A DNA stretch of 33,195 bases from an uncultured Acetobacteraceae bacterium (GCA_937873205.1 CALMVO010000065.1:1-33195), one strand, 5' to 3'. Shown: positions 18,247 through 26,453, counted from the stretch's first letter. Translations and numbers: made by a program. Notes: generated from the letters alone by a model not told the origin.

Positions 18247-18879
18247 TCATTCCCTCGCCAGCCCGATCGCCCTGTTCATCGCGCGCACGCCGGCGTCCGG
18301 CCCGTCCGGATGGGCCCACACCGCGGCGACCACCGCCAGGAAGTCGGCGCCCGCCTGCACCAGCGGCGCGCAATTGGCGGCCGTGATGCCGCCGATCGCC
18401 ACCACCGGCAGCTCCATCATCTCCGACCACCAGCGCAGCAAATCCGGATCGGCGTGGACCTCGGTGGCCTTGGTGGATGACGGGAAGAACGCGCCGTAGG
18501 CGACGTAGTCGGCGCCGCTCTCGCCCGCCACCATCGCGGCGTCTCGGCTATCATAGCAGGATACGCCCAGCTGGCGGTCGCCGAGCAGGGCTCGGGCGCG
18601 GACCACGTCCATGTCCTCGGCGCCGACATGCGCGCCGTCGCAGCCGGTCTCGACGGCGAGGTCGGGGCGGTCGTTCAGGATGAAGGCGACGTCGCGGGAC
18701 TGCGCCACCGGTCGCAGCGCGTCGATCGCGCGACGGACCGCGTCGTCGTCCGCGCCCTTGAGGCGAAGCTGGACCGCGCCGACGTCGCCGGCGTCCAGCG
18801 CCCGGACGAGCAGGGGGGCGAATGACGGGATGTCGAGGGTCGGCGGCGTCACGAGGTAGAGGCGGCAGCCGTCACGCAT
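18247..18879 (-). CDS. thiE: thiamine-phosphate synthase
   Basis: Joins HMP-pyrophosphate (made by ThiD) and thiazole phosphate into thiamine phosphate. 210-aa TIM barrel with VQLRLKGAD, FILNDRPDLA, GAHVGAEDMDV, GVSCYDSRDA, YGAFFPSSTKA and VVAIGGITAANC, all standard ThiE positions. ATG at 18879 fits the family N-terminus although no good Shine-Dalgarno is visible; a hairpin-rich element lies immediately upstream. It is downstream of the class I aldolase on the same strand. No thiG, thiS or thiO is nearby. Confidence 0.94.
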   Translation of the reverse strand: MRDGCRLYLVTPPTLDIPSFAPLLVRALDAGDVGAVQLRLKGADDDAVRRAIDALRPVAQSRDVAFILNDRPDLAVETGCDGAHVGAEDMDVVRARALLGDRQLGVSCYDSRDAAMVAGESGADYVAYGAFFPSSTKATEVHADPDLLRWWSEMMELPVVAIGGITAANCAPLVQAGADFLAVVAAVWAHPDGPDAGVRAMNRAIGLARE

Positions 18880-18885
18880 GGAAGG

Positions 18886-18997
18886 CCAGGGACTTTGCCC
18901 CTGGACCCCAGCAAAGGCGGAGCCTTTGCAATCCAGTTCTTAAGAAAGCGGGTCTGGGGCGACTCGCCCCAGCGGGGTCCAGGGGCAGCGCCCCTGG
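18886..18997. repeat. multi-hairpin intergenic element (REP-like)
   Basis: The gap between thiE and the aldolase gene is almost entirely self-complementary. CCAGGG/CCCTGG forms a stem at 18886–18904; GCAAAGGC/GCCTTTGC with a GGA loop lies at 18911–18929; the palindrome TTCTTAAGAA is at 18937–18946; CTGGGGCG/CGCCCCAG with a 3-nt loop is at 18954–18972; CCAGGGGC/GCCCCTGG with an AGC loop is at 18979–18997. The first and last stems share the CCAGGG core. Such compact stem arrays are typical of dispersed intergenic repeats in GC-rich alphaproteobacteria; copy number cannot be judged from this window. It may attenuate transcription or stabilise the aldolase mRNA 3' end. Confidence 0.7.
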
Positions 18998-18999
18998 CC

Positions 19000-19923
19000 T
19001 CAGGCTGCGGCTTTCCGAAAGATCTCGATGATCGAGCCCAGCAATGCCAGCGCGTCCGGCTTGGAGCGCTGGAAGGTGTTGCGGCCCATGATCGAGCCGT
19101 TGGCGCCGCCGTCGGCGAGGCCTTGCACGACCTCCAGCAGGATCTCGTTGGTCGAGTTCTCTCCGCCCGAGAACACCACCATGCGCCGGCCGTTGAAGCA
19201 GCACTGCACCACGTGCTCGACCCGCTTGGCCATCGTCGAGATGTTGATCTTCTGCTCCAGGTAGACCTTCTTCGCCGCCGGCTGCGACAGCACGTCGGTG
19301 GGCGGCTTCACCTTGATGATGTGGGCGCCGAGCAGCGCCGCCATGTGCGCGGCGTAGGCGCAGATGTCGATCGCGGTCTCGGCCGCCTTGTCGAGCTCGG
19401 GCCCGCGCGGGTAGCTCCAGGTCACGACGGCGAGGCCCGCGGCCTTGGCCTTCTCCGACAGGTCGCGCAGCTCCTCCATCTGGGCGAAGGCGTATTCGCT
19501 GCCGGGATAGATGGTGAAGCCGATCGCCGAGCAGCCCAGCCGCAGCGCGTCGGCGACGGTGCCGGTGACGGCCTGGTCCTTGGTGGTGGCAAGGCTGTTG
19601 GAGCTGTTGCACTTCAGGATGGTCGGGATCTGCCCGGCAAAGGTGCCGGAGGAGGCCTCGAGCGGGCCGAGCGGGGCGGCGTAGGCCGACAGCCCCGCCT
19701 CGATCGCCAGCCCGTGGTGGTAGTGCGGGTCGTAGCCGAGGGGGTTGGCGGCGAAGGACCGCGCCGGGCCGTGCTCGAAGCCCTGGTCGACCGGCAGGAT
19801 GACGACCTTGCCGGTCCCGGCCAACTTGCCTTGGTTCAGGATGCGGGCGAGGTTCGCCTTCGAGCCCGGGTTGTCGCTCTCGTAGTTGGCGAGGATCTTG
19901 CTGACTTGGGGGCTGATCGGCAT
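19000..19923 (-). CDS. class I fructose-bisphosphate aldolase (DhnA/DeoC type)
   Basis: 307-aa Schiff-base aldolase of the archaeal/DhnA type, cleaving fructose-1,6-bisphosphate to dihydroxyacetone phosphate and glyceraldehyde-3-phosphate. Visible: LPVDQGFEHGPARSF, IGFTIYPGSEYAF, TWSYPRGPELD, the Schiff-base lysine region HIIKVKPPTD (probably K204), VVFSGGENS and the phosphate-binding GANGSIMGRNTFQR. ATG at 19921–19923 is the start and the length is normal. The gene ends right beside the hairpin element and thiE. It works in glycolysis/gluconeogenesis; no other glycolytic gene is adjacent. Confidence 0.94.
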   Translation of the reverse strand: MPISPQVSKILANYESDNPGSKANLARILNQGKLAGTGKVVILPVDQGFEHGPARSFAANPLGYDPHYHHGLAIEAGLSAYAAPLGPLEASSGTFAGQIPTILKCNSSNSLATTKDQAVTGTVADALRLGCSAIGFTIYPGSEYAFAQMEELRDLSEKAKAAGLAVVTWSYPRGPELDKAAETAIDICAYAAHMAALLGAHIIKVKPPTDVLSQPAAKKVYLEQKINISTMAKRVEHVVQCCFNGRRMVVFSGGENSTNEILLEVVQGLADGGANGSIMGRNTFQRSKPDALALLGSIIEIFRKAAA

Positions 19924-19962
19924 GGCTGTTCGGTCCTGCGTGAGATCGATGATGGTCCCGGC

Positions 19963-20439
19963 TTACCCGACCGAGCCCGCCTTGTCACCCGATCGGCCTC
20001 CCGCCAGCCACGCCTCCAGCCGGCGTTCGGCGCCCCGGAGGCCTAGGTCCAGCGCCGTCGGCCGCCGTTCCAGCACGCGGGCGCCAAGCGGCAGCGCCCG
20101 TTCCAGCACGGCGGCGCGCTGCGGGCAGTCGGCTGCCAGGATCAGCCCGCGCCCTCCGAGCCGCAGCGCCTGCAGCGCGCGCCCGGCGGCGTCGCCGCAA
20201 TCCAGCAGGTCGTGCAGGGTCGGGCCGGGCGCCGCGGCGGCGGCGAGCCGGACCAGCGCCAGCCACCAGGCCGGCCCCATGTGGCAGGCGGCGTCCGCCG
20301 ACGACACTGCCAGCAGGGTCGAGCATCCCAGCCGCCCGGCGGCGTCGAGCGCCAGCCGCAGTTGCGCCAGCCCGTGAACGACCACTGCCGGGCCGGCGAT
20401 CGCGTCCGTCTCGGGCCGCGCGGCGGGGTCCTGATCCAT
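19963..20439 (-). CDS. hypothetical protein between aldolase and DUF4164/zapA genes
   Basis: 158 aa, not assigned to a named family. Ala/Leu/Arg-rich and soluble, with VVVHGLAQLRLALDAAG, TLLAVSSADAACHMGPAWW, LHDLLDCGDAAGRALQAL and GLILAADCPQR; the two Cys-containing segments DCGDAAG and AADCPQR are notable. Compositionally it looks like a real gene on the minus strand, and it lies 39 bp upstream of the aldolase in the same direction. ATG at 20439 is chosen; ATG 20481 is also in frame and would reach almost to the divergent gene's start. It may be a small alpha/beta-fold protein; function unknown. Confidence 0.65.
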   Translation of the reverse strand: MDQDPAARPETDAIAGPAVVVHGLAQLRLALDAAGRLGCSTLLAVSSADAACHMGPAWWLALVRLAAAAAPGPTLHDLLDCGDAAGRALQALRLGGRGLILAADCPQRAAVLERALPLGARVLERRPTALDLGLRGAERRLEAWLAGGRSGDKAGSVG

Positions 20440-20478
20440 GCCTTGACGTTCAAGTCCGTGCGGGCGAACAGTCAAGGC
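20440..20478. promoter_or_regulatory. inverted repeat in the divergent promoter region
   Basis: GCCTTGAC (20440–20447) and GTCAAGGC (20471–20478) are an 8-bp inverted repeat separated by 23 bp, inside the 57-bp gap between divergent starts 20439 and 20497. Each arm holds a TTGAC that could serve as a -35 element for one direction, but no convincing -10 is seen for either. An operator is the alternative reading. Confidence 0.35.
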
Positions 20479-20496
20479 CATCCAGGGCGGGACGGG

Positions 20497-20850
20497 ATGC
20501 CGGTGGCGCAGCAGGACCAGTGGCGGCAGGACCCGGCGTCCGGCGATGGCCCGGACGCGGACGGCGCCGACGGCGACGCGATCGCCCGGTTGGAGGCGGC
20601 GCTGGCGCGGATCGCCGCCGCCGCCGGACGGCAGCAGGACCAGCTCCGCGTCGCCGACCTCACCGCGCGGACCGCCCAGTATGAGCTCGAGACGCTGCTG
20701 CACGACCGCCAGGCGCAGGACCGGACCCTAAACGAGGCGGTGGCGCACCGTCTCGACGCGCTGATCGCCACCGTGCAGGAGGCGCTGGGCGAGGCATCGT
20801 CGACGGCGGCGGATACGGATCGCGCGCCGGCCCACCCTGGCGGTTCCTGA
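20497..20850 (+). CDS. DUF4164-like coiled-coil protein upstream of zapA
   Basis: 117 aa. A polar, Asp-rich N-terminus (about 25 residues) precedes a long amphipathic helix with ARLEAALARIAAAAGRQQDQ and later RLDALIATVQEALGEA, predicted coiled coil. Small proteins of this type (DUF4164) commonly precede zapA in alphaproteobacteria; this assignment rests on position and heptad pattern. ATG at 20497 is chosen; the frame is open further upstream but overlaps the divergent gene. zapA starts 12 bp after its stop, so the pair is very likely cotranscribed. A role in division or in regulating ZapA is inference. Confidence 0.65.
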   Translation: MPVAQQDQWRQDPASGDGPDADGADGDAIARLEAALARIAAAAGRQQDQLRVADLTARTAQYELETLLHDRQAQDRTLNEAVAHRLDALIATVQEALGEASSTAADTDRAPAHPGGS

Positions 20851-20862
20851 GGGGCGGCGGCG

Positions 20863-21204
20863 ATGGCCCAGATCACGATCCGGATCAACGGCTACGCATA
20901 CGCGGTGGGCTGCGAGGACGGCCAGGAGCCGCACCTGCAGTCGATGGCGCAGCAGATCGAGCGGCGCATCGAGCGCATCAAGGCGATCGGCGGCCAGAGC
21001 GGCGAGGCGCGGCTGCTGGTGCTGGCGGCGCTGCTGATGGCCGACGAGCTGCACGACCTGGCGGCCGAGAAGCTGCCGTCCGGCACCCATGACGCGCTGG
21101 CCGAGGGCGAGCAGGCCCGCACCCTGAACCTGCAGCTGGAGCAGCGGGCGCAGGACGTCGCCGACCGCGCCGAGGCCATTGCGGCGGCCATGGAGCGTGA
21201 CTAG
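20863..21204 (+). CDS. zapA: cell division protein ZapA
   Basis: 113-aa FtsZ-associated protein that bundles FtsZ protofilaments. The N-terminal beta-hairpin domain reads ITIRINGYAYAVGCEDGQE, followed by LQSMAQQIERRIERIK and the conserved LLVLAALLMADELHDL, then a C-terminal coiled coil (QLEQRAQDVADRAEAIAAAM). Length and order match the family. The order zapA – 6S RNA – 5-formyl-THF cyclo-ligase downstream is the same as the zapA–ssrS–ygfA arrangement of gammaproteobacteria. Confidence 0.93.
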   Translation: MAQITIRINGYAYAVGCEDGQEPHLQSMAQQIERRIERIKAIGGQSGEARLLVLAALLMADELHDLAAEKLPSGTHDALAEGEQARTLNLQLEQRAQDVADRAEAIAAAMERD

Positions 21205-21211
21205 GTTGATG

Positions 21212-21370
21212 GGGCGGGGCTACCCGGTTCGTCAGGCAATTCATCCCCTGAGCCGATAAGCACTCTCTCGGTGACTGGCACTGTCGCGATCCTGGTCGCG
21301 TTACCTGGTTGCCACCTGCACTTGCGGGTTCTGGGAGGCTGACAGTCCAACGGCCATGGTGGCTCCGCGC
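21212..21370 (+). ncRNA. ssrS: 6S RNA (RNA polymerase-binding regulator)
   Basis: Between zapA and the cyclo-ligase gene, the usual ssrS position. The stretch TCCCCTGAGCCGATA (21244–21258) matches a hallmark segment of E. coli 6S RNA, at the 5' side of the central bubble. The ends can pair: GCGGGGCTACC (21214–21224) with GGTGGCTCCGC (21358–21368), 11 pairs including two G·U, forming the terminal stem. An internal hairpin CGCGA/TCGCG lies near 21285–21300. 6S RNA mimics an open promoter and sequesters sigma-70 holoenzyme in stationary phase. Exact ends are estimated from the stem. Confidence 0.87.
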
Positions 21371-21378
21371 TACTCCTC

Positions 21379-21972
21379 ATGCTGACCGGTCCCGGCGACG
21401 CCAAGCGGGCACTCCGCGTCCTGGCGCGGGGCAGCCGGAGCCACGGCGAGGCCGTGCGCGGCGCGCTGATCGACCGGCTCCTGTCCCTCGACCTGCCGGC
21501 AAGCGCCCGCGTCGCCGGCGTGATCCCGCTGCCGGGCGAGCCCGACCTGATGCCGGCCTGGGACGCGCTGCATGCGCGCGGCCACGCCGTGCTCATGCCG
21601 GAGACGACGCCGCGCGGCGAGCCGCTGCTGTTCCGGCGCTGGCATCCGGCTTCCGTGCTGGTCGCCGGCCGCCATGGCACCCGCCATCCCGACGGGCCGG
21701 TCGGCGATCCCGACCTCGTGTTCGTGCCGCTGCTGGCCTGGGACCGCCGCCTGGCCCGGCTGGGCCATGGCGGCGGCTACTACGACCGCACGCTGGCGGC
21801 CCGGCCGGACGCGGTGGCGATCGGCGTCGGCCTCGCGGCGCAGGAGGTCGCCATCGTGCCCACGGGCTCCTATGACGTGCCGCTCGACGCCGTGCTCACC
21901 GAGCGCGGCCTGGTCCTGCCGGAAGGGTGCAGCGTTGCGGATCTTGTTCCTGGGCGACATCGTCGGCCGTAG
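21379..21972 (+). CDS. 5-formyltetrahydrofolate cyclo-ligase
   Basis: ATP-dependent conversion of 5-formyl-THF to 5,10-methenyl-THF (MTHFS, YgfA in E. coli). 197 aa with VAGVIPLPGEPDL, PETTPRGEPLLFRRW, the signature VPLLAWDRRLARLGHGGGYYDRT (ATP and phosphate binding) shown here as LGHGGGYYDR, and GVGLAAQEV. ATG at 21379 begins about 10 nt after the end of the 6S RNA stem, so the two may share a transcript as in E. coli ssrS-ygfA. It overlaps the following phosphoesterase gene by 38 bp. Confidence 0.93.
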   Translation: MLTGPGDAKRALRVLARGSRSHGEAVRGALIDRLLSLDLPASARVAGVIPLPGEPDLMPAWDALHARGHAVLMPETTPRGEPLLFRRWHPASVLVAGRHGTRHPDGPVGDPDLVFVPLLAWDRRLARLGHGGGYYDRTLAARPDAVAIGVGLAAQEVAIVPTGSYDVPLDAVLTERGLVLPEGCSVADLVPGRHRRP

Positions 21973-22771
21973 CGGCCGCGACGCGGTCGAGCAGCGCCTG
22001 CCCGAGCTGCGCCGGACGCTGGGCGTCGATCTCGCCGTGGTCAACGCCGAGAACGCCAGCCACGGCTTCGGGCTGGCGCCGGCAATGGCCGACAGCCTGT
22101 TCGCCGCCGGCTGCGACGTGCTGACGCTGGGCAACCACGCCTGGGACCGCAAGGAGCTGATCGGCCATATCGGTACCGCACCCCGGATCGTCCGGCCGCT
22201 GAACTTCCCGCCCGGCACGCCGGGGGCCGGCAGCGTGCTGCTGACGCTGCCGGACGGGCGGCGGGCGCTGGTGGTCAACGTCATGGGCCGGCTGTTCATG
22301 GACGCGCTCGACGACCCGTTCCGGCTGACCGCGGAGCTGCTGTCCCGCCACCGGCTCGGCACCACGGTGTCGGCGATCGTGGTCGATTTCCACGCCGAGG
22401 CGACCAGCGAGAAGATGGCGTTCGGCCATCACCTGGACGGCCGCGTCTCGCTGGTGGTGGGCACCCACACCCACACGCCGACCGCCGACCACCGCATCCT
22501 GCCCGGCGGCACCGCCTACCAGTCCGACGCCGGCATGTGCGGCGACTACGACAGCGTCATCGGCATGGGCAAGGAGGGGGCGACGGCCCGGTTCGTGCGC
22601 AAGATGCCGGGCGACCGCCTGGCTCCGGCCGACGGCGAGGCCACGCTGTGCGGCGTGCTGGTCGACATCGACGACGCGAGCGGCCTCGCACGCGCGGTCG
22701 CGCCGCTCCGGCTCGGCGGCGGGCTGTCGCAGGAGATGCCCGCCGCACGCGCCGAACCTTTCCGGTCCTGA
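21935..22771 (+). CDS. YmdB-family metallophosphoesterase
   Basis: 278-aa calcineurin-like phosphoesterase of the YmdB/TIGR00282 group; the Bacillus member hydrolyses cyclic nucleotides. Metal ligands are visible as FLGDIVGRSG, VVNAENASHG, LGNHAWD, VVDFHAEATSEK and GTHTHTPT, with the C-terminal SDAGMCGDYDSVIGM. The start is TTG at 21935 (reading M-RILFLGDIVG): GGAAGG lies 8 nt upstream and the family begins exactly there. The gene overlaps the cyclo-ligase by 38 bp, implying translational coupling. The in vivo substrate is not known. Confidence 0.92.
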   Translation: MRILFLGDIVGRSGRDAVEQRLPELRRTLGVDLAVVNAENASHGFGLAPAMADSLFAAGCDVLTLGNHAWDRKELIGHIGTAPRIVRPLNFPPGTPGAGSVLLTLPDGRRALVVNVMGRLFMDALDDPFRLTAELLSRHRLGTTVSAIVVDFHAEATSEKMAFGHHLDGRVSLVVGTHTHTPTADHRILPGGTAYQSDAGMCGDYDSVIGMGKEGATARFVRKMPGDRLAPADGEATLCGVLVDIDDASGLARAVAPLRLGGGLSQEMPAARAEPFRS

Positions 22772-22862
22772 TCCTGGCTCCTGCGCGGCCATGTTATGAC
22801 ATCTGGCGTCAGTCTTGCCGGATATATCGGGATTTTCTCGACTTTCCTGGACCGGGACCATA

Positions 22863-25007
22863 ATGTCGAGACATCCTCGGCAGAGTTGTTCGGGCGTCGA
22901 CGAGGGCGCGGAGTGCGCCCGCCTGGTCAGGGTGGAGGTCTTGCAGCCACAGGATAATCCGGTCCCGCAGACGAACGTCGCGGCGCGGCTCGCCGTGCAG
23001 GCCTCGTCGCGGGCGCACCGGGACCGGACCGTCGATCATCAGACCGACTTGCAGGAGCTGATCGCGGTCAGCCTGGAGCGGATCGCCACGTCGAGGCGAC
23101 TGCTCGACCGGTCGCATACCCACGATCCGTTCGACCGGCGTCGCCATGGTGCCGACTGGCCGAACTCGATGATCCGCGCCGAGCAGGACAGGACGCTGGA
23201 GCGGCTCAGCCTGCTCGAATCCGTCGTCGTGCACGCCAACGACGCGATCCTGATCACCGACGCTGATCCGATGGATCGGCCCGGGTCGCGCATCCTCTAC
23301 TGCAACGCCGCCTTCACCCGGATGACCGGCTACGCGGAGGACGAGGTCCGCGGCCGGAACCCGCGCCTGTTGCAGGGACCCGGCACCGACCGCGCCACCC
23401 TCGACCGCCTGCGCCACCACGTCCGGAGCTGGCAGCCGCTGGTGGTCGAGCTGCTGAACTACCGCCGGGACGGCTCCTCCTTCTGGGTCGAGCTGAGCAT
23501 CGTGCCGGTCGCGGCCGAGCCCGGGACCTACACGCACTGGATCGCGCTGCAGCGCGACGTCAGCGACCGCCGGGCGGCGGCGGATGCCGCCATCCTGCAA
23601 CGGACCGCCGAGCTGGAACGGCAGGCTCTTGAGGCCGACATCGAGTCGCGCAAGCTGGTCGAGAGCCGGCTGTTCCGGGCCGCCTTCCACGACGACATGA
23701 CCGGGCTCTACAACCGGGCCTTCTTCTTTGGCCATCTGACGTCGCTGCTGGCCCAGGTTTCGGGCGAGGAAGCGGCGGAGGAAGCGGGCTCGGATGCGTC
23801 GCCGGGCGGGCCGCGCTGGGCGCTGCTGTTCCTCGACCTCGACCGCTTCAAGTTCATCAACGACACGCTCGGCCACGGCGTCGGCGACCAGCTCCTGGTC
23901 GAGGTCGCGCGGCGCCTGGCCGGTTGCATTCGGGAAGACGACGTGCTGGCCCGCATGGGCGGCGACGAGTTCGCCGTGCTGATCGACGTCGGCGGCCGGG
24001 TCGAGAACGCGGTGGCGCTCGGCGAGCGCATCCTGATCGCCTTCCAGGACCCGTTCCAGCTCGGCGATCACACCGTCGTCGCCACCTGCAGCATCGGCAT
24101 CGCGCCGGTGACCAGCCAGTATCGGACGCCGGAAGCGCCGCTGCGGGACGCCGACATCGCGATGTATCGGAGCAAGCGGTCCAGCGGCCACCATCCGGCC
24201 CTGTTCACCAGTCAGATCGACGCCGGCGCGGTGCTGGCGCTGTCGCTGCAATCGTCGCTGCTGCCGGGGCTGGAGCGCGGCGAGTTCAGGCTGCTCTACC
24301 AGCCGATCTTCACCGCCGAGGCGGCCTACCCGGTGTCGTTCGAGGCGCTGGTGCGCTGGCAGCACCCGGAGCGCGGCCTGATCTCGCCGGCGGCGTTCGT
24401 CTCGCTGGCGGAGGATTGCGGTCTCGCCCGGTCGGTCGGCCGCTGGGTGCTGGGCGAGGCGCTGCGGCAGGCGCGCGACTGGACGGACCGCCATCCGGAG
24501 GCGGAAGTGCGTCTCAACGTCAACGTCTCGCCGCACGAGCTCCTGGACGAGCGGTACGCCGCCGAGGTGATCGAAGCGCTGGCCACGGCGGCAATGCCCG
24601 GCTGGACGCTCGAGCTGGAGATCACCGAGACCGTGTTCCAGGCCCGCTCGCCTCAGGTGCTGCACACGTTGCGGCAGCTGCGCGAGGCCGGCATCAGGCT
24701 GGCGCTGGACGATTTCGGCACCGGCTACTCCTCGCTCGGCTCGATCGACAGCTACCCGATCGACACGCTCAAGATCGACCGCTCCTTCGTGACCGGCATG
24801 CTGGTGCGTCCCCGGACCCGCGCCCTGGTGCAGACCATCATCAGCCTGGCGAAGGCGCTCGACCTGGATACGGTCGCGGAGGGGGTGGAGACGGAGGCGG
24901 AATACCAGGCCCTCATCGCGATGGGCTGCCACCATTTCCAGGGCTATCACCTGTCGCGGCCGATCGATTTCGCCGATGCCATGCGCATCGGCGGGGTCCC
25001 GTCCTGA
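22863..25007 (+). CDS. soluble PAS-GGDEF-EAL cyclic-di-GMP signalling protein
   Basis: 714 aa, no membrane segment. An unassigned polar N-terminus (1–110) is followed by a PAS domain of LOV-like sequence (about 115–235), a short coiled coil, GGDEF (about 270–445) and EAL (about 460–705). The PAS has GRNPRLLQGPGTD where photoactive LOV domains have GRNCRFLQG, so the adduct-forming Cys is Pro (P167). GGDEF (366–370) and I-site REDD (357–360) are intact. EALVR, NVSP, EITET, DDFGTG, KIDRSF and AEGVE are intact too, so both catalytic activities are possible. ATG at 22863 is chosen over TTG 22815. Confidence 0.92.
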   Translation: MSRHPRQSCSGVDEGAECARLVRVEVLQPQDNPVPQTNVAARLAVQASSRAHRDRTVDHQTDLQELIAVSLERIATSRRLLDRSHTHDPFDRRRHGADWPNSMIRAEQDRTLERLSLLESVVVHANDAILITDADPMDRPGSRILYCNAAFTRMTGYAEDEVRGRNPRLLQGPGTDRATLDRLRHHVRSWQPLVVELLNYRRDGSSFWVELSIVPVAAEPGTYTHWIALQRDVSDRRAAADAAILQRTAELERQALEADIESRKLVESRLFRAAFHDDMTGLYNRAFFFGHLTSLLAQVSGEEAAEEAGSDASPGGPRWALLFLDLDRFKFINDTLGHGVGDQLLVEVARRLAGCIREDDVLARMGGDEFAVLIDVGGRVENAVALGERILIAFQDPFQLGDHTVVATCSIGIAPVTSQYRTPEAPLRDADIAMYRSKRSSGHHPALFTSQIDAGAVLALSLQSSLLPGLERGEFRLLYQPIFTAEAAYPVSFEALVRWQHPERGLISPAAFVSLAEDCGLARSVGRWVLGEALRQARDWTDRHPEAEVRLNVNVSPHELLDERYAAEVIEALATAAMPGWTLELEITETVFQARSPQVLHTLRQLREAGIRLALDDFGTGYSSLGSIDSYPIDTLKIDRSFVTGMLVRPRTRALVQTIISLAKALDLDTVAEGVETEAEYQALIAMGCHHFQGYHLSRPIDFADAMRIGGVPS

Positions 25008-25226
25008 CGAGCGTCCAGCGGGACTCGAAGCCGGCGATCTTCTTGAGCAGCGATCGCCTCGAATGACGGCCACGTATCATAAAACGATGCGGACGAAATC
25101 CTCGCTGCCGCGTTGCAACCGCGCATCGTCTCGGCCTCTCCATCGACTTCGGGATCCGAGCAGTTCACAGGCTTCAGCCCTCGACCTGCCTGCCCCCGCG
25201 GGAGCAGACCGAAGAAAGACCGTCCG

Positions 25227-26453
25227 ATGTCCGAAGACGACGCTGCCGCCGATCAAACGTCGAACATCGTCACCCTGAAAGGTGACGGTCCGGAACCGGG
25301 CCCGAAGCGCCTCTCCCGCTTCATCAGCGAGAACACGGAGCTGATCGTCGGCGAGTGGGAGAGCTTCGCGCGGACGTTGGAGCCGTTCTCCCACGACATG
25401 ACGCCGCATGCGCTGCGCGACCATATCCAGCAGATCCTCGCCTTCATCGTGCCCGACATGGAGACGTCCCAGACCCCGGAGGAGCAGAGGCTCAAGTCGC
25501 ACGGGAGCCGGGACGAGACGGACACGGCGGCGCAGACCCATGCGGCCCTGCGGTTTGCCGGCGGTTTCGACATCGGACAGATGGCTTCGGAATATCGGGC
25601 GCTCCGCGCCAGCGTCCTGAAGCTCTGGAGCAGGACCGGTCCGGCCTTCGACGAGCAGGACATCGCCGACATGACCCGGTTCAACGAGGCGATCGACCAG
25701 GAGCTGGCGGAGTCCGTCGGTTTCTACATGAAGAAGGTGGCGCTCTCGAAGGATCTGGTCGTCGGCGTGCTGGGGCACGACCTCCGCGGCCCGATCCAGG
25801 CGATCATGCTGTCGGCCGAGCTCGCCGTGCATATGGGAACGCTGAGCGAGCGCCAGACGATGCTCATCAACAAGGTGCTCGAAAGTGCCCGCCGGATGAG
25901 CGACCTGATCAACAACCTGCTCGACGTCACGCGCGCGCGGTTCGGCTCCGGGCTTCCGGTCGTCCGGGCCATGATGAACATGGGTTTCGTCGCGCAGCAG
26001 GTGGTCGACGAAGTCCAGATGGTTCATCCGCATCGCCCGATCGAGCTCACCATGTCTGGTGGCCTGATGGGCGATTGGGACAAGGCCCGGATCGGCCAGG
26101 TCTTCTCAAACCTGCTCGGCAACGCGATCCAGTATGGCTTCCAGGGCTCGCCGATCCGGGTCGATCTGGCCGGCATGTCCGGAGCGGTGACGCTGACCGT
26201 CGGCAACGAGGGGGTGCCGATACCGCCCGAGAAGATGGGCATGATCTTCAATCCGTTGACGCGGGGCTTGTCGGACAAGGGCTCGTCCGGCAGTCTCGGC
26301 CTCGGGCTCTACATCACCAAGGAGGTCGTGCTGGCGCATGGCGGGGCCATCGGGGTGACGTCGTCCGAGGCGAACGGCACGATCTTTACGGCGTATTTTC
26401 CGCCAGCCAAGCCGGTGCCGACGTTGCGGAACGCCCAGCGGCTGGCCTCGTAG
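25227..26453 (+). CDS. soluble sensor histidine kinase with RsbRD-like N-terminal domain
   Basis: 408 aa, no membrane segment. Residues about 30–165 form an all-helical region (FISENTELIVGEWESFAR, ALRDHIQQILAFIVPDM, FAGGFDIGQMASEYRALR) like the RsbRD/RsbT co-antagonist N-terminal sensory domain. HisKA follows with phospho-acceptor His184 in LGHDLRGPIQ, then an HATPase_c domain with FSNLLGNAIQYG (N box), GNEGVPIPPEKMGMIF (G1-like) and GSLGLGLYITKEVVLAHGG (G2). It is an orphan kinase: no adjacent response regulator. ATG at 25227 is chosen because upstream sequence (open from 25113) lacks similarity. Confidence 0.88.
   Translation: MSEDDAAADQTSNIVTLKGDGPEPGPKRLSRFISENTELIVGEWESFARTLEPFSHDMTPHALRDHIQQILAFIVPDMETSQTPEEQRLKSHGSRDETDTAAQTHAALRFAGGFDIGQMASEYRALRASVLKLWSRTGPAFDEQDIADMTRFNEAIDQELAESVGFYMKKVALSKDLVVGVLGHDLRGPIQAIMLSAELAVHMGTLSERQTMLINKVLESARRMSDLINNLLDVTRARFGSGLPVVRAMMNMGFVAQQVVDEVQMVHPHRPIELTMSGGLMGDWDKARIGQVFSNLLGNAIQYGFQGSPIRVDLAGMSGAVTLTVGNEGVPIPPEKMGMIFNPLTRGLSDKGSSGSLGLGLYITKEVVLAHGGAIGVTSSEANGTIFTAYFPPAKPVPTLRNAQRLAS

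Noticed and set aside
18895-20046. 383-aa plus-strand open frame
   Set aside because: Antisense to the class I aldolase and reads through the hairpin element; no family features.
22809-25073. 754-aa minus-strand open frame
   Set aside because: Antisense shadow of the PAS-GGDEF-EAL gene, which has intact catalytic motifs.
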